Shown: positions 53,167 through 62,427, counted from the stretch's first letter. The stretch is 64,000 bases of DNA from Halarchaeum nitratireducens (GCF_014647155.1 NZ_BMOQ01000001.1:62001-126000); one strand, 5' to 3'. Program-made: numbers and translations. Notes: a model not told the origin generated them from the letters alone.

Positions 53167-54084
53167 ATGGATGTCTCCCGTCTCGGCGTTCACGACTCCG
53201 TCCGGGCGGTCTGTCCGCCCGCGGTACTCGCCGAACGCCTCCGAGTCGCCGACGCGGACGTATCGGTGGTCGACGACGACGTCACGGGCGTCGACGCCGT
53301 CGTCACGTTCGGTCACGTGGACGCGTTCGTCGGCCTCGACTGGGTGCACTGTATCCGCGCGGGCTACGACGACTTCCCCCTCGACGCGTACCGCGACGCC
53401 GGCACGGTGGTGACGAACTCGACCGGCATCCACGGGACGTCGGTCGGCGAGACGGCGCTCGGACTGATGCTCTCGCTCGCCCGCCGCCTCCACGAGTACC
53501 GCGACGCCCAGACGGAGAGATCGTGGACGACGCCGGCGTGGGACACCCCGTTCACGCTCCGGGACGAGCGACTCACCGTCGTCGGCCTCGGAACGCTCGG
53601 TGGGGGGATCGCCACGCGCGCGGACGCCATCGGGATGCGCGTCGACGGCGTGCGCCGTACCCCGACGCGAACGCCGCACACGCGCACCGTCTACACGCCC
53701 GACCGCCTCCACGAGGCCGTCGCCGACGCCCGATTCGTCGCCGTCGCCGTTCCCCTCACCGACGCGACGCGCGGCCTGATCGACGCCGACGTCCTCGCCG
53801 CGATGCGCGACGACGCCTACCTCGTGAACGTCGCTCGCGGCGCGGTCGTCGACGAGGACGCGCTGATCGCGGCGCTGGACGCCGACGCCCTCGCTGGCGC
53901 GGCGCTCGACGTCTTCGAGACCGAACCCCTCCCCGAGTCGTCGCCGCTCTGGGACCTCGACGACGTGCTCGTCACGCCTCACGCCGCGCCGCTCGACCGG
54001 GCGTACCCCGAAGCCGTCGCCCGGATCGTCCGGACGACCCTCCGCCGCGACGACGGCGCGGACGTCGTCAATCGCGTCGCCTGA
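53167..54084 (+). CDS. D-2-hydroxyacid dehydrogenase
   Basis: 305 residues from ATG 53167. NAD-binding Rossmann motif VVGLGTLGGGIATRADAIGM (a GLGTLG instead of GxGxxG, about residues 138-145), the substrate loop NSTGIHGTSVGETALGLML, catalytic Arg in VNVARGAVVDEDAL, Glu in DVFETEPLPESSPLW and His in VTPHAAP. Members reduce or oxidise 2-keto acids, for example phosphoglycerate or glyoxylate; no specificity is evident. Its stop is followed by a GTG one base later in a downstream permease-like gene. Confidence 0.92.
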   Translation: MDVSRLGVHDSVRAVCPPAVLAERLRVADADVSVVDDDVTGVDAVVTFGHVDAFVGLDWVHCIRAGYDDFPLDAYRDAGTVVTNSTGIHGTSVGETALGLMLSLARRLHEYRDAQTERSWTTPAWDTPFTLRDERLTVVGLGTLGGGIATRADAIGMRVDGVRRTPTRTPHTRTVYTPDRLHEAVADARFVAVAVPLTDATRGLIDADVLAAMRDDAYLVNVARGAVVDEDALIAALDADALAGAALDVFETEPLPESSPLWDLDDVLVTPHAAPLDRAYPEAVARIVRTTLRRDDGADVVNRVA

Positions 54085-54085
54085 C

Positions 54086-54574
54086 GTGTCGCTCCCCTGG
54101 CCGATCACCGCCGTGCTCGTCGTCGCGGCGTTCGCGCTCCTCTTCGCCCGCCGGGAACCCGGCGGCGAGGTTCTCCGCGACGTCGATTGGACGCTGCTCG
54201 TCCTCTTCGTGGGGATGTTCGTCCTCGTCGCCGGCCTCCGGACGACGCCGATCGTCCCCGCGCTCGAAGCGCACGTCATCGACGGCCTCTCGCTCGGCGC
54301 GGCGGCGTTCGCGCTCTCGAACCTCGTGAGCAACGTCCCCGCCGTCCTCGTGCTCTCCGCCGGCGTTTCCACCCACGAGGGGTGGCTCGTCCTCTCCGCC
54401 GTGGCGACGCTCGCCGGCAACGCCACGCCCGTCGCGTTCGCCGCGTCGCTCATCGTCCTCGAAGGCGCGGCCCGCCGCGGCGTCGATTTCCCCGTTCGGT
54501 GTCTCGTCGCCGTCGGCCTCCCGGTCAGCGTCGTCACCTCCGCGCTCGCCGTCGCGCTCCTCGTCTGGGTCTGA
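54086..54574 (+). CDS. Half-length ArsB/SLC13 (ion transporter superfamily) membrane protein
   Basis: 162 residues from GTG 54086, about five membrane segments. It resembles only the C-terminal repeat of the ArsB/NhaD/CitMHS/SLC13 superfamily: DWTLLVLFVGMFVLVAG, then the SNLVSNVPAVLVLSAG motif of the transport core, LAGNATPVAFAASLIVLEGAARRG, and a final segment. Full members have two such repeats and 400 or more residues. No N-terminal half lies in the window beside it. It could be a homodimeric half-transporter or a remnant. It begins one base after the dehydrogenase stop. Confidence 0.75.
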   Translation: MSLPWPITAVLVVAAFALLFARREPGGEVLRDVDWTLLVLFVGMFVLVAGLRTTPIVPALEAHVIDGLSLGAAAFALSNLVSNVPAVLVLSAGVSTHEGWLVLSAVATLAGNATPVAFAASLIVLEGAARRGVDFPVRCLVAVGLPVSVVTSALAVALLVWV

Positions 54575-54630
54575 CGCCGAAACCACCCGACGGAACGCTT
54601 TTGTTGTCTCGACTAGCACGGTTCTTCTGT

Positions 54631-55008
54631 ATGCGAACACGGGGCACGGTAACGGATCTGCGCGAGCGCGTCGGCGACGACCTCCGATCGGTCGTCGTCT
54701 ACACCGAGTCGGATTACGAGATCCGCTACCTCCGCGACGACGTCGCCGCCGACTACGACGAGGAGGGCATCGAGCGCGGCGTCGAGGAGATGCGGTTCAA
54801 GTCGTTCGAGGCCGCCTACGTCGACGACGTCTTCCGCGAACACCACGGCGAACTCCGCTGTAACGTCACGTACTTCGCGGATGCCGTCGAGTTACATTTT
54901 CCCGTCTCGGAGACGACCGGCGTCTCGATCGCTGTCGACGCCGACTACTTCGCCCAGCAGGACTCGTTCATCGAGTTCGTCGCCGACCGACTCGACGACG
55001 TCGTGTAG
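54631..55008 (+). CDS. Conserved haloarchaeal acidic protein of unknown function
   Basis: 125 residues, beginning MRTRGTVTDLRERVGDDLRSVVVYTESDYEIRYLRDDVAADYDEEGI. A compact alpha/beta domain without membrane segments; the pattern SVVVYTESDYEIRYLRDDV and HFPVSETTGVSIAVDADYF looks well conserved. Rising A/T content (CGCTTTTGTTG, 54596-54606) about 27 bases before the ATG supports leaderless expression. No function is known to me. Confidence 0.75.
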   Translation: MRTRGTVTDLRERVGDDLRSVVVYTESDYEIRYLRDDVAADYDEEGIERGVEEMRFKSFEAAYVDDVFREHHGELRCNVTYFADAVELHFPVSETTGVSIAVDADYFAQQDSFIEFVADRLDDVV

Positions 55009-55130
55009 CGTCGCGCAGTAGATTCGGCGCGCTCGCCCGCTCCCCGACTCCCGAAACGCGGTGACGCGAAGCCTCGGGGTGGTGTAGCGGTGGCCGTCGC
55101 GGAGCGGTGACCGCACCGTCGCTGCGATCC

Positions 55131-55157
55131 GCGCGCCGAAGGCGCGCGGGACTTTTT
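55131..55157 (+). terminator. Hairpin plus T-run after the gene at 54631
   Basis: GCGCGCC-GAA-GGCGCGC (55131-55147, perfect seven-base arms) is followed by GGGAC and five T residues (55153-55157). This is a textbook intrinsic-terminator shape for the + strand, in the 207-base gap between the acidic protein gene and the convergent GTPase gene. Confidence 0.6.
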
Positions 55158-55215
55158 CGCCGAGCTTTCCGGACCGAGCGGTCGCCCGTGGCGACCCGAG
55201 GTCGAAAAAGGTCGC

Positions 55216-55833
55216 TTAGAAGAACTTCTTGAGGTCGTCGCGTTTCGCGGCTTCGAGGTGGACGCGGATCGCCTCGTCGAGCGCGTCGATGTCGCCCTTC
55301 TTGGCGGTGACGGGCGCGATGGTGTCGCGCCACTGCTCCCACGGCGGCACGAGACCGAAGCGGTCCGCGATGTCGTTCAGACGCTCGTCCCGGTCGTCGA
55401 CCTTGTCCATCTTGTTCACGGCGAGGACGGGCGGGATGCCGAGCTCTCGGAGGAAGCCGTAGAGCTCGACGGCGTGCGGGATCTCCTCCTCGGTGGTGTG
55501 ACGATCGATGATGTCGACGGCGGCCTTCCCGTCGAGGACGATCACGCCGGCGAGGATCGCGTCGGCGTGCTCCTCCACGTAGCGGACGATGTCGGTCTTG
55601 ATCGACTCCTGTCTGTCCTCCTCGACGCCGGACATGAATCCGAAGCCGGGGAGGTCGGTGACGACGAACGATTCGGGGGCCCAGTCGTAGTGGTTCGGCT
55701 GGCGCGTGACGCCGGGCTTCCCGCCGGTGGTGAAGTCGTGGCCGGTGATCTCGCGCATCAGCGTGGACTTCCCGACGTTCGACCGGCCGAGGAGGACGAT
55801 CTCCGCGTCTCGTTCCGGTCGGCTCTCGAACAT
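55216..55833 (-). CDS. engB: EngB/YsxC-type GTPase
   Basis: 205 residues from ATG 55833 (a frame to 55977 exists but its extra sequence is not GTPase-like). G1 [12 protein letters not shown]2 [14 protein letters not shown]3 DLPGFGF, G4 NKMDKV and G5 SAKKG-equivalent in [10 protein letters not shown]. EngB GTPases assemble the large ribosomal subunit in bacteria; archaeal homologues are presumed to do the same. Divergent from the SIMPL-domain gene, about 100 bases away. Confidence 0.92.
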   Translation of the reverse strand: MFESRPERDAEIVLLGRSNVGKSTLMREITGHDFTTGGKPGVTRQPNHYDWAPESFVVTDLPGFGFMSGVEEDRQESIKTDIVRYVEEHADAILAGVIVLDGKAAVDIIDRHTTEEEIPHAVELYGFLRELGIPPVLAVNKMDKVDDRDERLNDIADRFGLVPPWEQWRDTIAPVTAKKGDIDALDEAIRVHLEAAKRDDLKKFF

Positions 55834-55936
55834 GGGTGACGTAGCCGCGCGGCGCGGTTGTGTCTTTCGTCGCGTGGGACAAACCGCCGTTTCACCCTCC
55901 GACGTGTTGACGTTCGCTGCGCTCCTTCGGGAGGGT

Positions 55937-56704
55937 ATGCGTCGCAACGCAACGTTCGTACTGCTCGCATTGCTCACCGTCGTCGGCGTCGGTATCGCCG
56001 GCGTCGCCGCAGCCGGGACGGGCGGTGGGACCGCCCCCGCCCCCGCTCAGACGGCGTCGCCGGCCGATCAGACGTCGAACGCGACGACGATCGACGTCTC
56101 CGCTTCCGGATCGGCGTCCGCCGACCCCGATCAGGCGGTCGTCTCCGTCGCGGTCACCGCGCACGCTGACTCGGCCGACGACGCGCGCGTCGCCGTCGCG
56201 CGCAACACGTCCTCCCTCCGCGAGGCGCTCGCCGACGCGGGCGTGGCGAGCGACGACATCGAGACGACCGCCTACCGCGTCCGGGAGCGCACGGTGAACA
56301 ACGAGGACGGCACGACGACGACGGACGGCTACGAGGCCGTTCACGCCTTCGCGGTCACCGTGCAGGACCCCGATCGGGCGGGTGACGTGCTCGACGCCGC
56401 GGTGGCGGGCGGTGCGAACCGCGTCGACGGCGTTCGCTTCACGCTCTCCTCGGAGACGCGCGCGGACCTCCGGAGTGAGGCCATCCACGCCGCGATGGAC
56501 GACGCGCGCTCGCAGGCCGACGCGGCCGCCGACGCCGCCGGTCTGTCCGTGACGGGTCTGAAGACCGTCTCCGTCGGTGGCGGCTACGGCCCCGTCGCGT
56601 ACGAGACCGCGACGAGCGGCGGCGCGAGCGCCGATCGCACGGTCATCGACGACGCGCCGGTCTCGGTCTCCGTCTCGGTACAGACGACCTACACCGCGGC
56701 GTAA
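55937..56704 (+). CDS. Exported SIMPL (DUF541) domain protein
   Basis: 255 residues from ATG 55937. The start [27 protein letters not shown] is a secretion signal or a membrane anchor, followed by a Pro/Ala/Thr tether, then the DUF541/SIMPL domain ([39 protein letters not shown]) and the C-terminal [12 protein letters not shown]. Members are periplasmic or surface proteins with no agreed biochemical role (oxidative stress in some bacteria). Next gene starts 43 bases later on the same strand. Confidence 0.88.
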   Translation: MRRNATFVLLALLTVVGVGIAGVAAAGTGGGTAPAPAQTASPADQTSNATTIDVSASGSASADPDQAVVSVAVTAHADSADDARVAVARNTSSLREALADAGVASDDIETTAYRVRERTVNNEDGTTTTDGYEAVHAFAVTVQDPDRAGDVLDAAVAGGANRVDGVRFTLSSETRADLRSEAIHAAMDDARSQADAAADAAGLSVTGLKTVSVGGGYGPVAYETATSGGASADRTVIDDAPVSVSVSVQTTYTAA

Positions 56705-56747
56705 CGGTTCCCACACGCTTTTCTTCGGCCCGGGTGCACGTCAGAGC

Positions 56748-58121
56748 GTGCGTCTGGTCCAAGTCGTCGTCCCCGCCGGTAAGCGAGAGACCATTCTCGC
56801 GGAGCTAGAGGAGCGCGGGATCGACTACGTCGTCACGGACGAGACCGGGAGCCAGGGGTACACCGGCGTCGTCTACTTTCCCCTCCCGACGCAGGCCGTC
56901 GAGGACGTCCTCGACGCGCTCCGGGAGGCCGGCCTCGAACGCGACGCGTACACCGTCGTCGTGGACGCCGAGACCGTCGTCTCGACGAAGTTCGAGGAGC
57001 TGCAGGAGCGCTACGAGGCGGACGAGTCCGAGGATCGCATCGCCCGCGAGGAGATCACGGCGAAGGCGACCGACCTCGCACCGAAACTCGGTCCGTTCCT
57101 CGTGATGACGGTCGTCTCGGCCGTCGTCGCGGCCGCGGGCCTCCTCCTCGACTCCCCGGCGGTCGTCGTCGGCTCGATGGTCATCGCGCCGCTGATCGGG
57201 CCGGCGATGGCGACGAGCGTCGGCACGGTGATCGACGACCGCGAGATGTTCCTCCGCGGCGTCAAACTCCAGGCGATCGGGTTCGGCGCCGCCGTCGCCG
57301 CCGCCGCCGGGTTCGCGTTCCTCGCGCGGACCGTCCACCTCGTTCCGCCGCTCTCCCCCGCGGAACTGCTCTCGATCGGACAGATCCGCGAGCGGCTCAC
57401 CCCCGACTTCCTCTCGCTCGCCGTCGCGCTCGCCGCCGGGGTCGCCGGCGCGTTCAGCCTCTCGTCGGGCGTCTCGACGGCGCTCGTCGGCGTCATGATC
57501 GCCGCCGCCCTCGTCCCGCCGACCGCCGTCATCGGCATCGGCCTCGCGTGGAGGCTGCCGACGACCGTCGTCGGCTCGACGGTCCTCGTGCTCGTCAACT
57601 TCCTCTCGATCAACCTCGCGGCGCTCGCCGTCCTCTGGTACCAGGGCTACCGGCCCGAACACTGGTTCCGCCTCAGCGAGGCGCGCAGCGCCACGCTCAA
57701 GCGCATCGCCGTGCTCGCCGTCGCGATCGCCGTCCTCTCGGTGTTCCTCGGTGGCGTCACCTACTCCTCCTACCAGCACGGACAGTTCGAGGAGACGACG
57801 CGGATGGAGGTACAGGACACCTTTGAGAGCGGCGAGTACGCCGCCCTCTCGCTCGTCGACGTCGAGGTGACGTACGCCCGGACGCCGTCGCCGATCTCCC
57901 CACCGGATCGGGTGGTGCTCACCGTCGGCCGGCCGGACGGGACGTCGTATCCCGACCTCGCCGAGACGCTCAAGCGGGAGATCAACGCGGCGACGGGGTA
58001 CGACGTCGCCGTGCAGGTCCGCTTCGTGGAGATACAGACCGCCGGGGGCGACGTCACGCCCGCGACGGACGCGACCGCGGCTCTCGTCCGACCGACGCGG
58101 GGGCCGACCGCCGCCGGCTAA
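56748..58121 (+). CDS. DUF389 (TIGR00341) membrane protein
   Basis: 457 residues from GTG 56748. The N-terminal cytosolic domain (about 1-110) has a ferredoxin-like LVQVVVPAGKRETILAELEERGIDYVV. Six to seven membrane segments follow (about 120-365) with GSMVIAPLIGPAMATSVGTVI and SSGVSTALVGVMIAAALVPPTAVIGIGLA; a C-terminal soluble domain ends in a basic tail. Found in haloarchaea and cyanobacteria; function unknown. Near the SIMPL-domain gene in the same orientation. Confidence 0.9.
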   Translation: MRLVQVVVPAGKRETILAELEERGIDYVVTDETGSQGYTGVVYFPLPTQAVEDVLDALREAGLERDAYTVVVDAETVVSTKFEELQERYEADESEDRIAREEITAKATDLAPKLGPFLVMTVVSAVVAAAGLLLDSPAVVVGSMVIAPLIGPAMATSVGTVIDDREMFLRGVKLQAIGFGAAVAAAAGFAFLARTVHLVPPLSPAELLSIGQIRERLTPDFLSLAVALAAGVAGAFSLSSGVSTALVGVMIAAALVPPTAVIGIGLAWRLPTTVVGSTVLVLVNFLSINLAALAVLWYQGYRPEHWFRLSEARSATLKRIAVLAVAIAVLSVFLGGVTYSSYQHGQFEETTRMEVQDTFESGEYAALSLVDVEVTYARTPSPISPPDRVVLTVGRPDGTSYPDLAETLKREINAATGYDVAVQVRFVEIQTAGGDVTPATDATAALVRPTRGPTAAG

Positions 58122-58130
58122 GCGCCGCTT

Positions 58131-59108
58131 TCAGTCCCGCGTCGGGAGTTCGAGTTCGTAGCCCGTCGCGTCGATCGCCGCGGTGAGGACGTCCTCGACG
58201 CCCTCGTCGGTCTCGACGCTCATGTAGGCGTCCGCCTCGACGTCCGTCGAGAGGTCGCTCTTGTTGCAGACCGTGACGAAGCCGATCTCTCCCTCCGTCC
58301 CCTCGACGAACGTCTCGTACACGTCCGCGCGCAGGGCGAGCTGGTCGTCGAGCGGGTAGCCACAGGTCCCGGAGGCGTCCACGACGAAGAGCACGGCGTC
58401 CGCGAGGTGCGTCAGCGCCGAGACGGCCTGCGCTTCGATGTCGTTGCGCTCGTCGGCGGGCCGGTCGAGGAGCCCCGGCGTGTCGACGAGCTGATAGCGG
58501 ATGCGCTCGCGCTCCACGTGGCCGACGCGCACTCCCTTCGTCGTAAAGGGGTATTGGGCGGTCTCGTTGCGCGCGCTCGTCACCTCGTTCACGAACGAGG
58601 ACTTCCCGACGTTCGGGTAGCCGGCGACGACGATCGCGGGCTCGTCCGGCCGGATGTCCGGGAAGGTCTTGAGGTCGTCCCGGGCCTCGTTGAGGAACTG
58701 GAGGTCGTCCTCGATCTCGCGGAGGACGGACCCCATCCGCGCGAACGCCTGCTTGCGGAGCTTCTTCGCCGCGTCCGCGTCCTCGCGCGGGAGTCGACCG
58801 ATGTACTCCCGACCGAGCGACTTCGTCTTCCGCGACGCCCACGTCACCTCGGAGAGGTGCGTGCGCGCCGCGTCCACGCCGACGACGGCGTCCGCGAGCT
58901 CGCGGTAGAACGGGTCCACCTCGTCGAAGTCCGGCCACGCCGTCACGACGTTCTGGAGGTTGTCGCTCAAAACGTTCGACGCCGTCTGCAACATCGACTC
59001 CTGCGCCTCGACGCCCGACTTCGCCCGGCCCGCCCGCGCCGCTCGCGAGAACGCCTTGTCGAGCAGCTCCTCCGACGTGGGCGTCGTCGGAAGGTCCTCG
59101 AAGATCAT
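58131..59108 (-). CDS. NOG1-type GTPase
   Basis: 325 residues from ATG 59108 (an ATG nine bases further upstream is also possible). N-terminal helical NOG1 domain (MIFEDLPTTPTSEELLDKAFSRAARAGRAK), G1 AGYPNVGKSSFVN, G2 YPFTTKGV, G3 DTPGLLDRP, G4 NKSDLS. NOG1/Obg-like GTPases act in large-subunit assembly. It is convergent with DUF389 (9-base gap). Confidence 0.93.
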   Translation of the reverse strand: MIFEDLPTTPTSEELLDKAFSRAARAGRAKSGVEAQESMLQTASNVLSDNLQNVVTAWPDFDEVDPFYRELADAVVGVDAARTHLSEVTWASRKTKSLGREYIGRLPREDADAAKKLRKQAFARMGSVLREIEDDLQFLNEARDDLKTFPDIRPDEPAIVVAGYPNVGKSSFVNEVTSARNETAQYPFTTKGVRVGHVERERIRYQLVDTPGLLDRPADERNDIEAQAVSALTHLADAVLFVVDASGTCGYPLDDQLALRADVYETFVEGTEGEIGFVTVCNKSDLSTDVEADAYMSVETDEGVEDVLTAAIDATGYELELPTRD

Positions 59109-59202
59109 AGTCGCCATAGTTCGGCGAGCCGTAAAAACGCACGTATCGCCGCCTCAGGGCGTCACCGAGACGCACGGCGCGCCGCCGTCGCCCGACGGTC
59201 GC

Positions 59203-59535
59203 CTATCCCTGTCGCTCGCGGAGGACGTCGAGCAGCTCCTCGACGTCCACGTCGTGCATCGAGAGCGCGACGAGCAGGTGGTAGACGAGGTCCGCGCCCT
59301 CTTCGGCCATCTCCGTACCGTCGTCGTCCTTCGCCGCGAGGACGAACTCCGTTGACTCCTCGCCGACCTTCTCCAACACCCGGTTCTCGCCCTTCTCGTG
59401 GGTGAACAGCGACGCCGTGTAGGAGTCCTCGGGGAGCGTCTCCTTGCGTGCCTCGATGACGTCGAAGAGGTCTTCGAGCACCTCCCCCTCTCCGTCACGT
59501 TCGCCCCCGTCGCCGTCATCGCGCTCGTCGCTCAT
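59203..59535 (-). CDS. hisE: Phosphoribosyl-ATP pyrophosphohydrolase
   Basis: 110 residues from ATG 59535. Second step of histidine biosynthesis, hydrolysing PR-ATP to PR-AMP. The first ~20 residues are an acidic tail, followed by LFDVIEARKETLPEDSYTASLF, KVGEESTEFVLAAKDDDGTEMAEEGADLVYHLLVALS: the EExxE-type all-alpha pyrophosphatase motif. Overlaps the stop of the BFN-family gene upstream by 4 bases. Confidence 0.92.
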   Translation of the reverse strand: MSDERDDGDGGERDGEGEVLEDLFDVIEARKETLPEDSYTASLFTHEKGENRVLEKVGEESTEFVLAAKDDDGTEMAEEGADLVYHLLVALSMHDVDVEELLDVLRERQG

Positions 59536-60023
59536 TCCGCCGCCACCTCCCGGATGTCCCGGAGGTCGTCGAACGCCGCCCGCTCGCGGCACCCGGCCTC
59601 GAACACGCCGGCGTCGACGCCGATCGGGGCATCGGTCCGCGCCGCGAGCGCGAGCGCGTCGCTCGGACGCGCGTCCACCGTCGTCTCCCCTCGCGGCGTC
59701 CGCAGATTGACGTCCGCGTAGTACGTCCCGTGCGACTCCGCGCGGATCTCGACGTCGAGCAGCCGACCGCCGAGCTCCTCGATCACGTCGAGGAGCAGGT
59801 CGTGCGTGAGCGGTCGGCCGACGTCCGCGGCATCGAGGCCGTGTGCGATGCTCATCGCTTCCTCCACCGCGATGAAGATCGGGAGGATGTCCGCCTCCTC
59901 CGCCACGCCTATGAGCACGACGGGCGCCGGACCGTCCGACGTCCCCGCGACCTTCACGCCCGCGATGGTCGCCTCCAGGCGATCGTCTCCCGCCCCCGAC
60001 CCCGGATCGGCGTCGGCGCTCAC
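59532..60023 (-). CDS. Bifunctional nuclease (BFN/DUF151) family protein
   Basis: 163 residues from GTG 60023. BFN signature VVLIGVAEEADILPIFIAVEEAMSIAHGLDAADVGRPLTHDLLLDVIEELGG and HGTYYADVNLRTPRGETTVDARPSDALALAARTDAPIGVDAGVF. Archaeal and bacterial members have suspected DNase/RNase activity; little is shown biochemically. Between hisE and pdxT, with 4-base overlaps on both sides, so a pdxT-BFN-hisE operon. Confidence 0.9.
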   Translation of the reverse strand: MSADADPGSGAGDDRLEATIAGVKVAGTSDGPAPVVLIGVAEEADILPIFIAVEEAMSIAHGLDAADVGRPLTHDLLLDVIEELGGRLLDVEIRAESHGTYYADVNLRTPRGETTVDARPSDALALAARTDAPIGVDAGVFEAGCRERAAFDDLRDIREVAAE

Positions 60024-60619
60024 AGCGTCGCCTCCGCGTTCTCGAAGAAGGCCAGGTCGTGGATGCGCGCGTCCGCGGTCAGCTCCGGGTGGAACGACGT
60101 CCCGACGACCGGGCCGTCGCGGACCGCCACCGGCTGCCCGTCCCACGACGCCAGCACGTCCACGTCGTCACCGACGTCGTCGATGAGCGGCGCACGGATG
60201 AACACCGCGGGGAACGGGTCGTCCAGGCCCGCGACGTCGAGCGGCGCCTCGAAGCTGTCCACCTGCCGACCGAACGCATTCCGGTCGACCGTCGCGTCAA
60301 CGAGCCCGAGCGTCTCCACGCGCTCATCGCGCGCGTCGCGCGAGGCGACGATCAGGCCCGCGCAGGTCGCCAGCACGGGCTTCGCCGCCTCGACGTGTGC
60401 GACGATCTCCTCGCCGATGCCCTCGCGTTCGAGGAGGCGCGAGATGGCCGTCGATTCGCCGCCCGGGAGGAGTAACAAATCGCAATCGGGCACGACGCCC
60501 GCGCTCCGCACCTCGTGGACGACGGCGTCCTCGCCGTGGTTCGCCACCGCTCGGCGGACGGCGTCGCCGTGTTCGGAGACGTCGCCCTGGACGGCGACGA
60601 CACCGACTTCGAGTGTCAT
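60020..60619 (-). CDS. pdxT: Pyridoxal 5'-phosphate synthase glutaminase subunit PdxT
   Basis: 199 residues. Class I glutamine amidotransferase that feeds ammonia to PdxS. Motifs: VAVQGDVSEH at the start, LLLPGGESTAISRLL, the nucleophile Cys in VLATCAGLIV (about residue 85) and catalytic His-Glu in GTSFHPEL (about residue 183). First gene of the pdxT-BFN-hisE operon. Confidence 0.95.
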   Translation of the reverse strand: MTLEVGVVAVQGDVSEHGDAVRRAVANHGEDAVVHEVRSAGVVPDCDLLLLPGGESTAISRLLEREGIGEEIVAHVEAAKPVLATCAGLIVASRDARDERVETLGLVDATVDRNAFGRQVDSFEAPLDVAGLDDPFPAVFIRAPLIDDVGDDVDVLASWDGQPVAVRDGPVVGTSFHPELTADARIHDLAFFENAEATL

Positions 60620-60657
60620 ACCGCTACTTGGACCGCGGAGTGAAAAAGGCTCCCGGC

Positions 60658-60822
60658 TCAGACCGTGAGCGCGTTCAGCATGACGACGAGGACGCCGAAG
60701 AGGGCGCCGAACGCCATCACGCTCTTCGGGTTGATTCGAATCGCGTTCCGCCCCTCAGAGTCGAAGTACCGGACGAGCCCGGCGCTCGACATCAGGCCGC
60801 CGGAGTTCTGGCCACTGCTCAT
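60658..60822 (-). CDS. Preprotein translocase subunit Sec61-beta
   Basis: 54 residues from ATG 60822. MSSGQNSGGLMSSAGLVRYFDSEGRNAIRINPKSV is the cytosolic part and the last ~20 residues (MAFGALFGVLVVMLNAL) form one membrane helix: the short tail-anchored Sec61-beta of archaea. Upstream of pdxT on the same strand with a 38-base gap. Confidence 0.9.
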   Translation of the reverse strand: MSSGQNSGGLMSSAGLVRYFDSEGRNAIRINPKSVMAFGALFGVLVVMLNALTV

Positions 60823-60999
60823 ACACCCCACTCCGGCGTCCACCACCCTAACCCTTGCGGACGCGTTTCCCCCTACCGGCGCGCGCGTCGCTACGCACGG
60901 CCGCTACCCGCCGTCCACGGCGACGGCTCCGGATAACGGCAATCGCCGTTCCGTGAGTAATCCTTATCGGCGTGGCCCGGCCTAGTTCGACACAGAACG

Positions 61000-61269
61000 A
61001 TGACTGTCACCCTGAAGGACTTCTACGCCGACTGGTGTGGTCCGTGCAAGACCCAGGACCCGATCCTCGAAGAACTCGAAGAGGAGTGGGGCGACCGCGT
61101 CACCTTCGAGAAGGTCGACGTCGACGAGAATCAGGACGTCGCCAACGAGTATCAGGTGCGTTCGATCCCCACTATCGTCGTCGAGAACGACGACGGCGTC
61201 GTCGAGCGTTTCGTCGGCGTCACGCAGTCCGAGAAGCTCGAAGACGCCTTCGAGGAAGCCGGCGCGTAG
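61000..61269 (+). CDS. Thioredoxin
   Basis: 89 residues, a minimal thioredoxin with active site ADWCGPCKTQDPI near residue 12 and cis-proline in RSIPTIVVE. No signal peptide, cytoplasmic. A TAATCCTTATC element lies about 30-40 bases upstream. Partner reductase not in the window. Confidence 0.95.
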   Translation: MTVTLKDFYADWCGPCKTQDPILEELEEEWGDRVTFEKVDVDENQDVANEYQVRSIPTIVVENDDGVVERFVGVTQSEKLEDAFEEAGA

Positions 61270-61344
61270 ACGCGACCCCGACGATCTCACGGATCCCGAT
61301 CCCGACCGTCCCGTTTCTCTCGACGCCGCGCCGCACAGCGGCGG

Positions 61345-62013
61345 CTACAGGTAGCGGACGCCGACGTCGTGCATCCCGTCGTTGTTCATGGCGATGTTGA
61401 TGACGAGCGGGGTGACGGATTCGACCTCGGCGGCGTTGGCGGCGGGTCCGGCGTCGAGGACGCGGAGTCCTTCGATCTCCGCCCCGAGGTCGGCGACGAG
61501 GTCGCGGGCGTCCTCGTCGTCGCCGACGACGAGCGTGTCGAGGTCGAACTCGACGTCGAGGTTGGCGAGACGGTCGGCGGCGAGGTTGTGGAACGCGCCG
61601 ACGACGCGGACGTCCTCGGGAGCGCGGCGCTGGACGAGCTCGGTGATACTGCCGACGCCCGGCGGGTTGTAGTGCATGCCGTCGTCGTCGCGGCTCATCC
61701 CGACCGCGGGGCTGACGAGGATCGTGTCCTCGTCGACGACGTCCGCGACGCCCTCGACGACGTCGCCGATGTGGTAGGCGGGGACGGCGAGGACGACGAT
61801 GTCGGCGCGGTCGGCCGCCATCTCGTTGTCGAAGCCCTTGACGGCGCGGTCGAGCCCGCGGCTGTCGAGTTCGGTCTCGTACTCCTCGGCTTTCGCGCGC
61901 GCCTTCTCGGGGTCGCGCGAGCCGATGAGGACCTCGTGGTCGGTGTCGTAGGCCCAGCGGAGCGCGAGGCCTTCGCCGATGTCGCCGGTGCCGCCGAGTA
62001 GGGCGATGCGCAT
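61345..62013 (-). CDS. npdG: Coenzyme F420-dependent NADP reductase-like (NpdG)
   Basis: 222 residues. Rossmann-fold LLGGTGDIGEGLALRWA at the start (GxGxxG), then IGSRDPEKARAKAEEY, VVLAVPAYHIGDVV, MSRDDDGMHYNPPGVGSITE, VVGAFHNLAADRL, and VTPLVINIAMNNDG. This is the pattern of F420H2:NADP+ oxidoreductase (Fno/NpdG). Consistent with cofE at 50763. Confidence 0.92.
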   Translation of the reverse strand: MRIALLGGTGDIGEGLALRWAYDTDHEVLIGSRDPEKARAKAEEYETELDSRGLDRAVKGFDNEMAADRADIVVLAVPAYHIGDVVEGVADVVDEDTILVSPAVGMSRDDDGMHYNPPGVGSITELVQRRAPEDVRVVGAFHNLAADRLANLDVEFDLDTLVVGDDEDARDLVADLGAEIEGLRVLDAGPAANAAEVESVTPLVINIAMNNDGMHDVGVRYL

Positions 62014-62067
62014 ACCGACGGTGTGTGGGCCGGGCGAATAAGGGTTCTGCGTTGCGTGAGCGTTGCC

Positions 62068-62427
62068 TCAGTCGGTGACGCGGTCGTAGCCGCCGGCGAC
62101 GAGCAGGCCGCCCGCGACGAGGCCGCAGAAGACCGCCACGCAGTCGAGCAGCAGGTGTGCGGGGTCCCCGGCCGTCGGCACGAGGAACGCGACGAGGCGA
62201 CCGAGGGCGAACGTGGTGACGAACGCCCCGCCGAGGCCCGCGAGACAGCGTCGCCGGACGTCGCCGCGGTCGGCCGCCTCCTCGCGGAGCAGGTGGACGG
62301 CCGGGACGGTGAATAGGGTCGCACCGAGACCGTAGAGGACGAACAACGGCGGCGCGGGGAGGAGCGCGGCGGCGAGGAGGAACGAGACGACGAGGCCGCC
62401 GGTGACGGTGCCGCGCGGGCGCGCCAT
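62068..62427 (-). CDS. Small four-helix membrane protein
   Basis: 119 residues with four hydrophobic segments (about 9-28, 30-46, 62-84 and 92-112), short basic loops containing REEAADRGDVRRRC, and a short tail. No motif recognised. Stop to start spacing suggests it follows the HAD gene as its partner (one base gap). Confidence 0.75.
   Translation of the reverse strand: MARPRGTVTGGLVVSFLLAAALLPAPPLFVLYGLGATLFTVPAVHLLREEAADRGDVRRRCLAGLGGAFVTTFALGRLVAFLVPTAGDPAHLLLDCVAVFCGLVAGGLLVAGGYDRVTD

Noticed and set aside
54086-54574. Annotation of the half-size permease as a full ArsB arsenite pump
   Set aside because: Length and motifs match only one repeat, and no arsenic genes are adjacent, so a full pump is not supported.
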